This document shows, in pieces, positions 29,698 through 40,319 of a DNA stretch of 64,000 bases. A program made the translations under genes and the position numbers. The stretch is from Candidatus Mediterraneibacter guildfordensis (GTDB lineage: Bacteria; Bacillota; Clostridia; Lachnospirales; Lachnospiraceae). Location: positions 62,001-126,000 of the forward strand of contig DXIS01000040.1 in assembly GCA_019112735.1 (NCBI GenBank), given 5' to 3'. Every line of letters starts with the position of its first letter. The first letter of the stretch is position 1. The notes below the pieces were generated by a model. That model searched no databases and was not told where the DNA came from. It saw nothing but the letters and a program-made list of their open reading frames with translations.

Positions 29698-30417
29698 TTA
29701 ATTTTCTCCTCTTTTTCGCAATTCCTCCATGATGCGCTTTTCGGCCCGGGATACCTGGACCTGTGAAATGCCCAGTATCCGTCCCACTTCAGACTGTGTC
29801 TTCCCCGCAAAATATCTAAGCCAGATCAGCCGCCGTTCCTCTGCGGTCAGAGTACCGAGAAGCTGCTCCAGCAGCATCCGGTCTATGATATCGTCCTCAT
29901 CTCTCTTTTTTTCTTCGATCCGGTCAGCCAGACAGACTTCGCTGCCCTCTTTCTGGCGGATCGGGCGGTCTATCGAATCTACCGCCACGCCCGCTTCCAT
30001 CGCTTCAGTCAGTTCTTCACGCGCCACCCCGAGTTCCTCTGACAATTCCGCCAGGGTCGGCTCGCGTCCCAGTTCGCCCGCCAGCTTCTCAGCCGCACGG
30101 GTGGTCTTATAAGAAAGCTCTTTTAACGACCTGCTGACTTTCAGCATCCCGTCATCCCTCAGGAAACGGCGGATCTCCCCTGATATCATCGGGATGGCGT
30201 ACGTAGAGAACCTCACTTCATATTCCAGATCAAACTTATCGATCGCTTTGAGCAGTCCGATGCTCCCGATCTGAAAAAGGTCTTCCGTCTCTGTCCCGCG
30301 TCCCTGGAAACGTCGGACCACGCACCAGACCAGCCCTGTATTTTCTTCCACAAGCTGTTCTCTCGCCTCTTTATCTCCCGCATGTGATTTTCTGATTAAA
30401 GCGATTGTGTGGTCCAT
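29698..30417 (-). CDS. sigF: RNA polymerase sporulation sigma factor SigF
   Basis: DLFQIGSIGLLKAIDKFDLEYEVRFSTYAIPMISGEIRRFLRDDG; last gene of spoIIA operon. Confidence 0.95.
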   Translation of the reverse strand: MDHTIALIRKSHAGDKEAREQLVEENTGLVWCVVRRFQGRGTETEDLFQIGSIGLLKAIDKFDLEYEVRFSTYAIPMISGEIRRFLRDDGMLKVSRSLKELSYKTTRAAEKLAGELGREPTLAELSEELGVAREELTEAMEAGVAVDSIDRPIRQKEGSEVCLADRIEEKKRDEDDIIDRMLLEQLLGTLTAEERRLIWLRYFAGKTQSEVGRILGISQVQVSRAEKRIMEELRKRGEN

Positions 30418-30854
30418 ATCTCCCTTCCTTTTCCCACGGTCTTCGTCATCTTCACACAGGTTCCTTTGCCCTGCTCCGACTCAACTTCCACACAGTCCAT
30501 AAAAGCTTCCATAAAAGCAAATCCCATGCCGGAACGTTCCTGCTCCGGTTTTGTCGTAAACATCGGCTGCATGGCCTCAGCAACATTTCTGATCCCTTTT
30601 CCCGTATCACATACTTCTACAGAGAATACATTTTCATGGATCCTGCATCGTATGCTCACTTTTCCCGTACGCCGCCCGTCATATCCGTGGATGATGGCAT
30701 TGGTCACCGCCTCTGAAACAGCTGTCTTCACATCCGCCACTTCTTCTACCGTCGGATTAAGCTGCGTCATAAAAGACGCAACGGCGACTCTTGCAAATCC
30801 TTCATTCTCCGAACGGCTGTCAAATCTGATCTCCATTTCATTCGTACCTTTCAT
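30396..30854 (-). CDS. spoIIAB: Anti-sigma F factor SpoIIAB
   Basis: GHKL kinase: VSEAVTNAIIHGYDG, VCDTGKGI, RSGMGFAFMEAFMD. Confidence 0.95.
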   Translation of the reverse strand: MKGTNEMEIRFDSRSENEGFARVAVASFMTQLNPTVEEVADVKTAVSEAVTNAIIHGYDGRRTGKVSIRCRIHENVFSVEVCDTGKGIRNVAEAMQPMFTTKPEQERSGMGFAFMEAFMDCVEVESEQGKGTCVKMTKTVGKGREIWTTQSL

Positions 30855-31165
30855 ACGGTCTCCTCCTCATATATCTGCATGATCTTCGTCATCCCTGACA
30901 GCGTCAGGATCTTCCGGATCCTGTCATTTGCATGGACCGCCCACACTTCGCCGCCGATCAGGCTGATCGTCTTATATCTTCCCATGATAACCCCTATTCC
31001 CGAACTGTCCATGAAGTCCGTTTTATCAAAATCAAAGATCACATATTTAATGTGATTTCTGTCGATCACCGCATCCGCCTCCCTCCGGATCTCATCTGCG
31101 TTGTGGTCGTCCACTTCGCAGGGCAGGTAGATCGTCAGACAGTTCTCCTGAACCTGATACTTCAT
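30851..31165 (-). CDS. spoIIAA: Anti-sigma F factor antagonist SpoIIAA (likely start MKYQVQENCL at 31165)
   Basis: STAS domain; FDFDKTDFMDSSGIGVIMGRYK. Confidence 0.94.
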   Translation of the reverse strand: MKYQVQENCLTIYLPCEVDDHNADEIRREADAVIDRNHIKYVIFDFDKTDFMDSSGIGVIMGRYKTISLIGGEVWAVHANDRIRKILTLSGMTKIMQIYEEETV

Positions 31166-31220
31166 ACTACTCCTCCTCAATCTCTTTTCTGTTTCCGGCC
31201 GCTCCGGTTTGTCGCACATA

Positions 31221-31251
31221 AAAAGGATATGCAGCCTGTGCATATCCTTTT
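31221..31251. terminator. Intrinsic terminator
   Basis: AAAAGGATATGCA GCCTG TGCATATCCTTTT. Confidence 0.85.
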
Positions 31252-31291
31252 CTTTCGTATCATTTCCCGATTCCGGGAATTCATCATTATT

Positions 31292-32641
31292 CTATTCTTC
31301 AGCCGTACTGTTCCCGTCTTCGCCGTCCTGTGTCTGTGATCCGGCAATTTCATCCAGACTCTGCTGTGCATCTTCGGCATATTCAGAATCGCCGTATCCG
31401 TCCACAACCTGCTGGAAATACTTTGACGCATTCTCACTGTCACCATTATTCCAGTATGCACGCGCCAGTTCATAGAGCGCCTGTCCTTCATTGTATCCCG
31501 CGTCCATCCGCACGACTTTGCCCAGATCACCGATGGCAGTCTCATAATCCGCCGCCTCGAGGGCTTCCGTCCCGGAAGCAAGATAAGACTCGCACGCCCC
31601 CGGGAAGACATTGGCAGCCAGCTCGTCATAGAGAGCCTGTCCTTTTTCCCCCAGCGTGTCTTTGCTGATCTCAAGCAGCGCCTCCGCCATTGATGCATTG
31701 CTGTATTCTTCAGAATCATACTGATCTGACACCGTCATCAGTTTCTCATAACCTTCCGCCGCACTGGCATTCGCCTCCAGTGCTTCTCCCGCCGCACGGT
31801 AATCATCAAGCGTGCGGGTCTGGGCGCTCACCTGCGCCTCAAGGGACTGGATCTGATCACTGTAATCCCTCATCTGACTGTTCAGCCGGTCTGATGAAGA
31901 CTGGTTTACCGCCGGTGCAACCAGGAACCAGATAATGGCCGCCCCGATCGCCGCTCCGACGAAAATATTCGCCACTGCAAGATGGTTCGCCATTTCCTTA
32001 AGCCGGGAATGCTTCGGCTGGATGATCATCTCATTTCCGTGCCTGTACTCCACGGCATCCTCTTTGCTTTTCAGAGGACGCTGCCGTTTTCTCCCCTGCC
32101 GGCTGGTAAGCTCACGCATATAGCGCAGCGTGGTCTCGTTTCCCACATCCAGTTTTCTTGCCTGACGCACCATCTGGCGCGCCCTTGTATACTGTCCGGT
32201 ATGCAGATAGAGAAGCGCCAGCAGCTGATATGCCTTCAGAAAAGTCGGATGCGAAGCCACCACCTGCTTGAGCTGGATCACAGCCAGGTCTTCCCCGTTC
32301 TGCCGGCAGTACGCAAGGCACTGATTATATTTTTTTATTGCATGGTTGATCGTTTCCAGTTCCGCTGCCGCAGACTGCACTGTGTCAATATAGTAGTTCG
32401 CGATATTGTCCCGCGGGCGCAGGTTCTTGCTGATGATCCATTCCACCAGCGCTTTCGGGACCTCGCCGATCCCATAATACACCAGTCCGAGCAGATTTCT
32501 CGCCGCGATATTTTCCCGGTTGAACTGCAGGCTGCTACGCAAGGATGCGATCGCCCCGGACATATCTCTGATCTGTGCTTTTCGCAGGCCGTCGTTGTAC
32601 CAGTAATTGGACTGATATACGATCTTTTTCCTGTAATCCAT
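31292..32641 (-). CDS. Tetratricopeptide-repeat membrane protein with coiled coil
   Basis: TPR-like helices (AIASLRSSLQFNRENIAARNLLGLVYYGIGE; GEALYELARAYWNNGDSENASKYFQQVVD) flanking one TM and a short coiled coil. Confidence 0.82.
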   Translation of the reverse strand: MDYRKKIVYQSNYWYNDGLRKAQIRDMSGAIASLRSSLQFNRENIAARNLLGLVYYGIGEVPKALVEWIISKNLRPRDNIANYYIDTVQSAAAELETINHAIKKYNQCLAYCRQNGEDLAVIQLKQVVASHPTFLKAYQLLALLYLHTGQYTRARQMVRQARKLDVGNETTLRYMRELTSRQGRKRQRPLKSKEDAVEYRHGNEMIIQPKHSRLKEMANHLAVANIFVGAAIGAAIIWFLVAPAVNQSSSDRLNSQMRDYSDQIQSLEAQVSAQTRTLDDYRAAGEALEANASAAEGYEKLMTVSDQYDSEEYSNASMAEALLEISKDTLGEKGQALYDELAANVFPGACESYLASGTEALEAADYETAIGDLGKVVRMDAGYNEGQALYELARAYWNNGDSENASKYFQQVVDGYGDSEYAEDAQQSLDEIAGSQTQDGEDGNSTAEE

Positions 32642-32661
32642 TTATACCCACCATTAACTTT

Positions 32662-32796
32662 CTATTTTTTCTGATCCATTACCTGTTTAAGAAGATCCGT
32701 CATATCAGTAAGATCTTCCTGATACACAGCCTCTTCTATCTCTTCAGCCTCAAGACTCGGTTTGAACTTTTTGATCTCTTCTTCGTAGTCCAGCAT
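32662..32796 (-). CDS. 44-aa acidic hypothetical protein MLDYEEEIKKFKPSLEAEEIEEAVYQEDLTDMTDLLKQVMDQKK
   Basis: ATG directly follows folC stop (TAAATG), SD AGGAGGG inside folC end; not in ORF track. Confidence 0.72.
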   Translation of the reverse strand: MLDYEEEIKKFKPSLEAEEIEEAVYQEDLTDMTDLLKQVMDQKK

Positions 32797-34080
32797 TTAT
32801 TCGCCCTCCTGAATCAGTTTCTTTATCGTTCCCGTAAGGTACAGTGAGCCAAGGCAGTATATATTCCGCTTCCCCCTTACTTCAAAGGCATATGCGAGCG
32901 CCTCTCCGGCGGACTTTCTCACCTCGACCGGTTTATCCGTATACTTTCTGAAGATATTGCCCAGACATTCCGCCGACGTCCCCCGGGGATCATCGATATG
33001 CGTCACCACATAAAGGCCGGCATCCACTTTCTCACACAGGATCCGGGCCATCTTCTCATATTCTTTATCTTTTACCGCAGAAAAGACGATGATCTTCTCT
33101 CCGTCATCATCGCCGGCCGTTTCTGCGAACGCTTCCACCGCGCTGATATTGTGCGCCCCGTCCACCCAGACTCCGGGCAGCACTTCTTCCATCCTGCCCG
33201 CCCATTTAAGTTCTGACAGGCTTTTTTGCCAGCGCTTTGGATGGCCTTTCTCTCCGGTCAGCCAGCGCATGGTTTCCATGGCAAGCATTGCGTTTCCCGG
33301 CTGGTATTTTCCAATATTGTTCAATTTCCACGTGGTATTTCCATAATAATCACTGGCACAGGAAAATGCAATATGTTTGTCCCCGGTTCCGAGGATTTCG
33401 TACGCGTCTTTCCCGATTTTTTTACAGAAACACCCGTTGTTCTGCGCAGCCTTGCGGATAACGCTGTCACTTTCCTCCGAGGACGCCGCATAAAATACCG
33501 GCACCCCCGGGCGGATGATCCCGGCTTTCTCCGCCGCGATCTCCTCCAATGTATCCCCGAGGTACTGCATATGGTCATATCCAATGGATGTGATCACGCA
33601 CACTTCCGGCGGTTCCACCGCGCTGGTCGCATCCAGGCGGCCGCCCAGCCCGGTCTCCAGTACGGCGTAGTCCACATCTGCATCCCGGAAAGCGCACAGC
33701 GCCATCCCCAGCAGGAATTCAAAAAACGTGGGGTGCAAAAGCCCGGCTGCTTCCATCCTGCGGACCGCATCCAGCGCGGTTTCAAATAACCGGACAAACG
33801 CATCATCACTGACCGGCGCGCCGTTCACCGCGATCCGCTCATTGACCGCGATGAGGTGAGGGGAAGTGAAAAGCCCTGTCTTTTTCCCCTCATCCCGGAG
33901 CATCACGTCAAGATAGGCGCACACGGAACCTTTCCCGTTGGTCCCCGCTACGTGGATCACTTTGTATGAACGCTGTGGATCACCAAGATATTGCAGAAAC
34001 AGCTTCGTATGCTCCGCGTCATTCTTTTTTGTAAATTTCGGAATATCCAGTATATAGTTTACTGCCTCGCTGTATGTCAT
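32797..34080 (-). CDS. folC: Bifunctional folylpolyglutamate synthase/dihydrofolate synthase
   Basis: VIHVAGTNGKGSVCAYLDVMLRDEGKKTGLFTSPHL, LETGLGGRLDATSAVEP, WVDGAHN. Confidence 0.95.
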   Translation of the reverse strand: MTYSEAVNYILDIPKFTKKNDAEHTKLFLQYLGDPQRSYKVIHVAGTNGKGSVCAYLDVMLRDEGKKTGLFTSPHLIAVNERIAVNGAPVSDDAFVRLFETALDAVRRMEAAGLLHPTFFEFLLGMALCAFRDADVDYAVLETGLGGRLDATSAVEPPEVCVITSIGYDHMQYLGDTLEEIAAEKAGIIRPGVPVFYAASSEESDSVIRKAAQNNGCFCKKIGKDAYEILGTGDKHIAFSCASDYYGNTTWKLNNIGKYQPGNAMLAMETMRWLTGEKGHPKRWQKSLSELKWAGRMEEVLPGVWVDGAHNISAVEAFAETAGDDDGEKIIVFSAVKDKEYEKMARILCEKVDAGLYVVTHIDDPRGTSAECLGNIFRKYTDKPVEVRKSAGEALAYAFEVRGKRNIYCLGSLYLTGTIKKLIQEGE

Positions 34081-36332
34081 TCTTCTGCCTGTTCTTCTTC
34101 CTGTCCTTCCTCTTCGTCTTCCTGTTCCACGAACGCCTGGCGTCCGTTTTCAGGCGCCGCGGGATCCCGCGGGATCTCCGTCAGCACGCCGTCATTATAT
34201 TCGTATGATTTTGATTCGCGGAAGATCGTATTGCTGGATCCGACCTGCGCTACCATGATGACGTCCCCGTTCTGGACCTGTGAATCTTTCAGATCCAGCC
34301 GGGTGTTATTAAGGAACGTGGTCGTCTGTTTCTCTCCGTTTATATATACCTTGCTCTGCTTCGTAAAATTATCTCCGTAGACCGTATAGGTCGTGCCGTC
34401 CGCCTGAACGACGAACTGGGAGATCTGTGCGTCTTTCACGCCCATGACCATATGCGGCTCAATGACCGGAGCTCCATATTTATCATAAATATACTGGTCT
34501 CCGTACATCATGTCATACTGCAGCAGTTCCAGATCCGCCAGATAATCTTTCGTCTCCCGGCGCTGCTGGTGATAGTTGAACACCGTACCGGAGTGGATGT
34601 CCAGCCGGTCAAATACTTCCGCCATGATCTGATATGCCGCAAGGTTCATATCTTCCTTTTCCAGTCCGATATTGTCCCAGATCACATAATTCGTATTGTA
34701 GAGATAACGGCTTTTCAGATCCTTTGCCTCCAGATCCATGGTGGGCAGATGATCCCCGTAGAATACGAGCACCGTCGGTTCATTCCTTGACTGGACCGCC
34801 TCGATCAGCTCGCCGGCGAACTTGTCCATCTCATGCACAAGATTTACATAATATTCCCATGCATTGCGCTCTCCTTCATCCTCCACGCCGCTGACAATGA
34901 TCTCGGGATTGTCCAGCACTTTCTCCGTGGGATATTCTCCGTGTCCCTCCACGCTGACCGTGAATACGAAATCCTGCCCTTCCGTCGTATCCATGGATTC
35001 CATGATATTCGGCACAAGGATATCGTCCGTCGCCCAGCCTTTCGGCGTGGTCTGCAGGATGTTCATGAACTCCTTGCTTGTGTAATGATCAAATCCCATG
35101 TTGTTGAACACTTCGGCACGGCTGTAGAAATTACCGCCGTTGTTGTGGAGCGCCTCTGCCCCGTACCCGAGATTCTTCAGCGCCGAAGCCGCGCTCTCCA
35201 TCGGATTGAACTTGGCATATGTCTTGTACGGATACTCGCCCGGTCCGAAGAAACGCATGCTCATGCCGGTCAGCACTTCATACTCCGTATTGGCCGTGCC
35301 GGCGCCCACGGACGGGACTTTAAAATATCCACTTGAATACTCATTGAACAGCTTTCTTAAGTTCGGGATCGGATCTTCGGAAAACCGCAGCCATTCCACT
35401 TCCGTCGGATCGAAGAAAGATTCCAGCTGCACAAACATGACATTGGGCAGCTCTTCATCCGAGCGTCCTGTGGATGCCTTTGTGATCTCCCCGTTATCAC
35501 TGATCTTATCCATCGTCTCTTCACTGTAGCCGGCCGGCTCATTGATGCCGGTATTAAAGAGGCTGGCAGAGAAACAGTACGGGAATCCATAGTCTTCATA
35601 GGCAAATGCGATGTTCCCGAAATAATTCGAGATTACCCGTTTGTCAATGGCCTCATCCGTCAGCCAGAGGCAGGCGCCGAATGATACGGCCACTCCGCCC
35701 AGCGCGATGATCCGGTGCATTTTTCCGGTAAACTGGCCGCCCCTGCGCCACATAGACACGATCCAGAGCACCAGCGCCGCGACGCCGATGATGATCATGA
35801 CCAGTTCAAATGCGTTAAAATAATTTCCCGTCAGTTCCAGCGCATCCGAGAGCACTTTCAGGTCCTGGGCGTTAAACGGCGTCACCCGCTTGGTCAGCAG
35901 ATAGCCGTTGCAGGTGCCCAGGAATACCCAGAACACGCTCAGCAGGATCCGGGCAAACACACGCCTGCGGAACAGATAAACGATCATAAATGTCACGAAT
36001 ATCATAAACGCATTGTACAGGAACACAAGCGGCGTCCCTGTCATATAATCCCATGCCTCGAAGAACGACAGCCGGGAAACCGTCTCGATCAGAAAATTGA
36101 TCACGCACGCCAGCAGGAACTGAAGCGGCAGGGAGAGCCGGTTCATCCATTTATAGACCGGCTGCATCTTCTTTGCGAACCTGCTGTTTCTCCGCTCCTC
36201 CAGGATCCGCTGCCGGCGTTCCTTCTTTTCTCTGTGATGCCGCTTAATATCTTCCGGTTTCAGATTTTTCAGATTTTTAACTTTTGTAAAAAAGCCTTTA
36301 ATATCAGGCCGTCTGATATGAATCTGCTTCAT
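34077..36332 (-). CDS. LTA synthase-family sulfatase-type membrane protein
   Basis: LPNVMFVQLESFFDP, VGAGTANTEYEVLTGMS, ALHNNGGNFYSRAEVFNNMGFD, LVFYGDHLP. Confidence 0.92.
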   Translation of the reverse strand: MKQIHIRRPDIKGFFTKVKNLKNLKPEDIKRHHREKKERRQRILEERRNSRFAKKMQPVYKWMNRLSLPLQFLLACVINFLIETVSRLSFFEAWDYMTGTPLVFLYNAFMIFVTFMIVYLFRRRVFARILLSVFWVFLGTCNGYLLTKRVTPFNAQDLKVLSDALELTGNYFNAFELVMIIIGVAALVLWIVSMWRRGGQFTGKMHRIIALGGVAVSFGACLWLTDEAIDKRVISNYFGNIAFAYEDYGFPYCFSASLFNTGINEPAGYSEETMDKISDNGEITKASTGRSDEELPNVMFVQLESFFDPTEVEWLRFSEDPIPNLRKLFNEYSSGYFKVPSVGAGTANTEYEVLTGMSMRFFGPGEYPYKTYAKFNPMESAASALKNLGYGAEALHNNGGNFYSRAEVFNNMGFDHYTSKEFMNILQTTPKGWATDDILVPNIMESMDTTEGQDFVFTVSVEGHGEYPTEKVLDNPEIIVSGVEDEGERNAWEYYVNLVHEMDKFAGELIEAVQSRNEPTVLVFYGDHLPTMDLEAKDLKSRYLYNTNYVIWDNIGLEKEDMNLAAYQIMAEVFDRLDIHSGTVFNYHQQRRETKDYLADLELLQYDMMYGDQYIYDKYGAPVIEPHMVMGVKDAQISQFVVQADGTTYTVYGDNFTKQSKVYINGEKQTTTFLNNTRLDLKDSQVQNGDVIMVAQVGSSNTIFRESKSYEYNDGVLTEIPRDPAAPENGRQAFVEQEDEEEGQEEEQAEE

Positions 36333-36402
36333 CTGTGATCTCTGTCCTTTCTGTGCGCCGACATCCGGCGCATGAAACCTGTCTGATAAGGATTGCCGTC
36401 TG

Positions 36403-39054
36403 TTATTTTGAAAGACCGGCCATTCTCTCTTTTACCTGTTCAAGCATCTGCATGTATTTCTCCAGTTTATCGCGTTCCGCCTGAACCTTGTCCGCCGGGG
36501 CTTTGCTGACAAACTTCTCGTTCGCGAGCATCCCCTGAGCTCTTTTGATCTCTTTGTTCAGTCTTTCCTCTTCTTTTGAAAGCCGCTCTTTCTCCTGTTC
36601 AAAATCCACCAGGTCCTCAAGCGGCAGGTATACGACCGCATCCGGAACCACTACGGATACCGCATTGTCTGAGATGCCTTCCTTATCCGGCCGGATCGCG
36701 ATCTCATTCGCCATCATGAGCGGCTTTACAGAATCGCTGACCGCCTCAGCTCCGGTACAGAGCGTTTCCTCTATTGTAACAATATAAACTTTCGTCTTTC
36801 TGCTGTTCGGCACATCCATTTCTGAACGGATATTCCGGATGCCTCTGACGATCGCTTTCATATGTTCCATCACGCTCTCATCCGCCGGGAAGTTCCACTC
36901 TTCTCTGTACTTCGGCCATTCTGACATCATGAGGGATTCTTCCTCCGGTACAAGGGCGCTGTAGATTTCTTCTGTGATAAACGGCATGAACGGGTGCAGC
37001 AGTTTTAACGCCTGTCCGAGCACGGTCTTCAGCACCCAGAGCACACAGTCCGCTGCTGCCGGATCTTCTTCTGCGTGATAAATACGGTATTTGGCCAGTT
37101 CCACATACCAGTCGCAGAACTCGTCCCAGATAAAGTCGTATACTTTCTGGACCGCGATGCCCAGCTCGTATTTATCCATGTTTTCTGTCACATCTTTTGC
37201 CAGCGTGTTGACTGCGGACAGGATCCAGCGGTCCGCCGGTGTGAGGAGCGCATCGTCCGGTTTTTCGATGACCGCCTCATCTTTCATGTTTATCATGATG
37301 AAACGGGAAGCGTTCCATACTTTATTGGCAAAGTTCCGGCTCGCCTCTACTCTTTCATTGTAGAAACGCATATCGTTGCCCGGCGCATTTCCGGTCACAA
37401 GCGTCAACCTCAGCGCGTCCGCGCCGTACTTGTCGATGATCTCCAGCGGATCGATGCCGTTTCCGAGGGACTTGCTCATCTTCCGTCCCAGGGAGTCACG
37501 CACCAGACCGTGGATCAGCACGGTGTGGAACGGGGATTTCCCGGTATGTGCGTATCCGGAGAATACCATTCGGATCACCCAGAAGAAGATAATGTCATAT
37601 CCGGTCACCAGCACATCCGTCGGATAGAAGTAGTCAAGATCCTCCGTCTTCTCCGGCCAGCCCAGCGTAGAGAACGGCCACAGGGCGGATGAGAACCAGG
37701 TATCCAGGGTATCCTCATCCTGGGTAAAATGCGTGCATCCGCAGTGCGGGCACTTCTCCGGCGCGTGGCGGTCCACTACAAACTCGCCGCACTCGTCGCA
37801 GTAATATGCCGGGATCCGGTGTCCCCACCAGATCTGACGGGAGATGCACCAGTCCTTAATATTTTCCAGCCAGTGCAGGTATATCTTGTCAAAACGGTCT
37901 GGTACGAACTTCAGCTCGCCGGTCTTCAGCGCGTTGATCGCCGGTTTCGCCAGCTCGTCCATCTTCACGAACCACTGCTGTTTGATCAGGGGTTCCACCG
38001 TCGTGCCGCAGCGGTCATGTGTTCCCACCGCATGGGTATGCGGAACGACTTTTACCAGATATCCCTGTTCCTCCAGTTCTTTTACAATGGCCTTCCGCGC
38101 CTCGTAGCGGTCCATGCCTGCGTATTTTCCGCCGTTCTCATTGATCGTCGCATCATCATTCATGATGTTGATCTCCGGCAGGTTGTGGCGCTTGCCCACC
38201 TCGAAGTCATTCGGGTCGTGGGCCGGCGTGATCTTCACGGCGCCGGTTCCGAACTCTTTGTCCACATAATAATCCGCCACAACCGGAATCTCCCGGCCCA
38301 CCAGCGGCAGGATCACGTTCTTCCCTACGATATCGGTATAACGCTCATCATCCGGATGTACGGCAATGGCCGTATCGCCAAGCATGGTCTCCGGACGGGT
38401 CGTTGCGATCTCCAGGAACCGGTCTGTTCCCACGATCGGATATTTAATGTGCCAGAAATGGCCTTCCTGCTCCTCATGCTCCACCTCAGCGTCAGACAGG
38501 GACGTCTTGCACTTCGGGCACCAGTTGATGATCCTGGAGCCTTTGTATATATAACCTTTCCTGTACAGGCTGATAAACACTTCCTCCACGGCTTTGGAAC
38601 AGCCCTCATCCATCGTGAAACGTTCCCTGTCCCAGTCGCAGGAAATACCCAGCTTCTTCAGCTGGTTCTCGATGGTTCCGGCATATTCCTCTTTCCACTG
38701 CCAGGTCCGCTTCAGGAAACCTTCGCGTCCCAGTTCTTTCTTATCAATGCCCTCTTCCTTGAGCTGGTTAGTCACCTTTACTTCCGTGGAGATGGCCGCA
38801 TGGTCCGTTCCCGGAACCCACAGGGCGTTATATCCCTCCATCCTCTTATAGCGGATCAGGATGTCCTGCAGCGTGTTATCAAGGGCATGCCCCATGTGGA
38901 GTTTTCCTGTGATGTTCGGAGGCGGCATAACCGTCGTAAACGGCTTCCTGCTCCGGTCAACCTCGGCATGGAAATATTTATTCTCACACCATTTTTCATA
39001 CAGCTTCTCTTCGATCGCTTTCGGATCGTATGTCTTTGCCAGTTCCTTGCTCAT
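36403..39054 (-). CDS. valS: Valine-tRNA ligase (ORF track 36403..39096; likely start [12 protein letters not shown] at 39054)
   Basis: [15 protein letters not shown] (HIGH), KMSKSLGNG (KMSKS), [16 protein letters not shown] editing domain. Confidence 0.96.
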   Translation of the reverse strand: MSKELAKTYDPKAIEEKLYEKWCENKYFHAEVDRSRKPFTTVMPPPNITGKLHMGHALDNTLQDILIRYKRMEGYNALWVPGTDHAAISTEVKVTNQLKEEGIDKKELGREGFLKRTWQWKEEYAGTIENQLKKLGISCDWDRERFTMDEGCSKAVEEVFISLYRKGYIYKGSRIINWCPKCKTSLSDAEVEHEEQEGHFWHIKYPIVGTDRFLEIATTRPETMLGDTAIAVHPDDERYTDIVGKNVILPLVGREIPVVADYYVDKEFGTGAVKITPAHDPNDFEVGKRHNLPEINIMNDDATINENGGKYAGMDRYEARKAIVKELEEQGYLVKVVPHTHAVGTHDRCGTTVEPLIKQQWFVKMDELAKPAINALKTGELKFVPDRFDKIYLHWLENIKDWCISRQIWWGHRIPAYYCDECGEFVVDRHAPEKCPHCGCTHFTQDEDTLDTWFSSALWPFSTLGWPEKTEDLDYFYPTDVLVTGYDIIFFWVIRMVFSGYAHTGKSPFHTVLIHGLVRDSLGRKMSKSLGNGIDPLEIIDKYGADALRLTLVTGNAPGNDMRFYNERVEASRNFANKVWNASRFIMINMKDEAVIEKPDDALLTPADRWILSAVNTLAKDVTENMDKYELGIAVQKVYDFIWDEFCDWYVELAKYRIYHAEEDPAAADCVLWVLKTVLGQALKLLHPFMPFITEEIYSALVPEEESLMMSEWPKYREEWNFPADESVMEHMKAIVRGIRNIRSEMDVPNSRKTKVYIVTIEETLCTGAEAVSDSVKPLMMANEIAIRPDKEGISDNAVSVVVPDAVVYLPLEDLVDFEQEKERLSKEEERLNKEIKRAQGMLANEKFVSKAPADKVQAERDKLEKYMQMLEQVKERMAGLSK

Positions 39055-39123
39055 CTTGCTCTCCTTCTGCTCGCATTTTTTACTTTGCCGCGTCAATGGT
39101 CCACGATTTCTTTACAACACCAT

Positions 39124-39385
39124 AAAGAAACGCCCTTTACAAACTGTAAAGGGCGAAATTTCCGCGGTACCACCTTAATTTATGTCTCTTGAGTCCTGTA
39201 ACGCGGACCACTCCGGGACAGCTTACCTGCCTGCGCCATTCAGCCATCCGGTTCAGAAGCTACCTTCCATGATCCTTTTCCGGAACCGCCTTCCAGCCGG
39301 CATCGTGCCGGGCGGTTCTCTCTGGCGGGAGTGATCATGTACTCCTCTTCGTCTTTACCTTTGTTACAATAGTATTAACTAAAAA
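39124..39385 (-). promoter_or_regulatory. T-box leader of valS; specifier GUA at 39263-39261
   Basis: T-box AAGGTGGTACCGCGG (39176-39162), terminator GCCCTTTACAGTTTGTAAAGGGC followed by TTTCTTT, stem I GAAG-AGGAGTA-CATGATC / GATCATG-GAAGGTAG-CTTC. Confidence 0.93.
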
Positions 39386-39454
39386 TTAACTATCAAATAC
39401 TATAGTAGCAAGATGCAGATTTGTCAAGAAGTTTAGGGAAACTTAAGAATCGGT

Positions 39455-40249
39455 TCACGCATCCGTCATATCTTCGATCATGCCCACGATATCATAACCG
39501 TAATTCTCCCCGGTGGCCCAGCCCAGCCCCTCGGGATTCTCCTGCTGCCCAAGCCACTGCACATAAGGCGCCGAACCTTTCTTTACATAGGCATACCGGT
39601 CATCCACGCACGCCCCGTTCAGTGCATCGTCAGTCGCATACGCCTTCAGATGCTGAATCTGGGCCCGGATCCCCGTCCGGACATCCGGGTAGGAATTGCC
39701 GGGCACACCGTTCCCGGTCGTCCCAAGCCCCGCAAAATTGAACTGCTCAATATGGGCATCCCCTCCATACTGGAGGAATCCTGTCTCTTTCATCGTCTGG
39801 GCGAACGCCACCTCTGGGCGCACGCCTTCCGCTTCCGCCTCCTCAACATACATCTGACAGAATGTCTCAATAGAATCCGCCCCGCCTTCTGACAGTTTTT
39901 CCGAAGGATATTCTTCGCCTGAGGCATTAAAATAATCGATCATATCCTGTACCGTAATCTCACTGCTGCCCATGACCGGATACCGTCCGGATGCGATCAG
40001 CGCCTGAGTCTCCTGTGTTTCCGGTATCCCGTCGGCCACTGACGCGTCATTCGCATTACCGGACTGACCGCCTTCCATATCCGACTCATCTATCATCTCT
40101 TCAGCCTGTACCGTACTTTCCATCCGAGAAGACAGCGGGCCTCTTTCTCCGGCAATGCCAAGCATAACCATGATCAGTACAGCCAGTCCTGCTTCTATAT
40201 ATAAGCATTTCCAATTCATGTGAATCCGTCCGCATATTCTTTTCCACAT
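39455..40249 (-). CDS. Glucosaminidase-domain cell wall hydrolase with N-terminal membrane segment
   Basis: FCQMYVEEAEAEGVRPEVAFAQTMKETGFLQYGGDAHIEQFNFAGLG. Confidence 0.86.
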   Translation of the reverse strand: MWKRICGRIHMNWKCLYIEAGLAVLIMVMLGIAGERGPLSSRMESTVQAEEMIDESDMEGGQSGNANDASVADGIPETQETQALIASGRYPVMGSSEITVQDMIDYFNASGEEYPSEKLSEGGADSIETFCQMYVEEAEAEGVRPEVAFAQTMKETGFLQYGGDAHIEQFNFAGLGTTGNGVPGNSYPDVRTGIRAQIQHLKAYATDDALNGACVDDRYAYVKKGSAPYVQWLGQQENPEGLGWATGENYGYDIVGMIEDMTDA

Positions 40250-40282
40250 TATATGAGCCTCATTTCTCCGATATCCGGATAT

Positions 40283-40314
40283 AAAAAAGAAAGTTCCGAA
40301 GAACTTTCTTTTTT
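40283..40314. terminator. Intrinsic terminator
   Basis: AAAAAAGAAAGTTC CGAA GAACTTTCTTTTTT. Confidence 0.87.
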
Positions 40315-40319
40315 ATCCT

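Noticed and set aside
37729-39192. 487-aa plus-strand ORF
   Set aside because: Antisense to valS and runs into the T-box leader.
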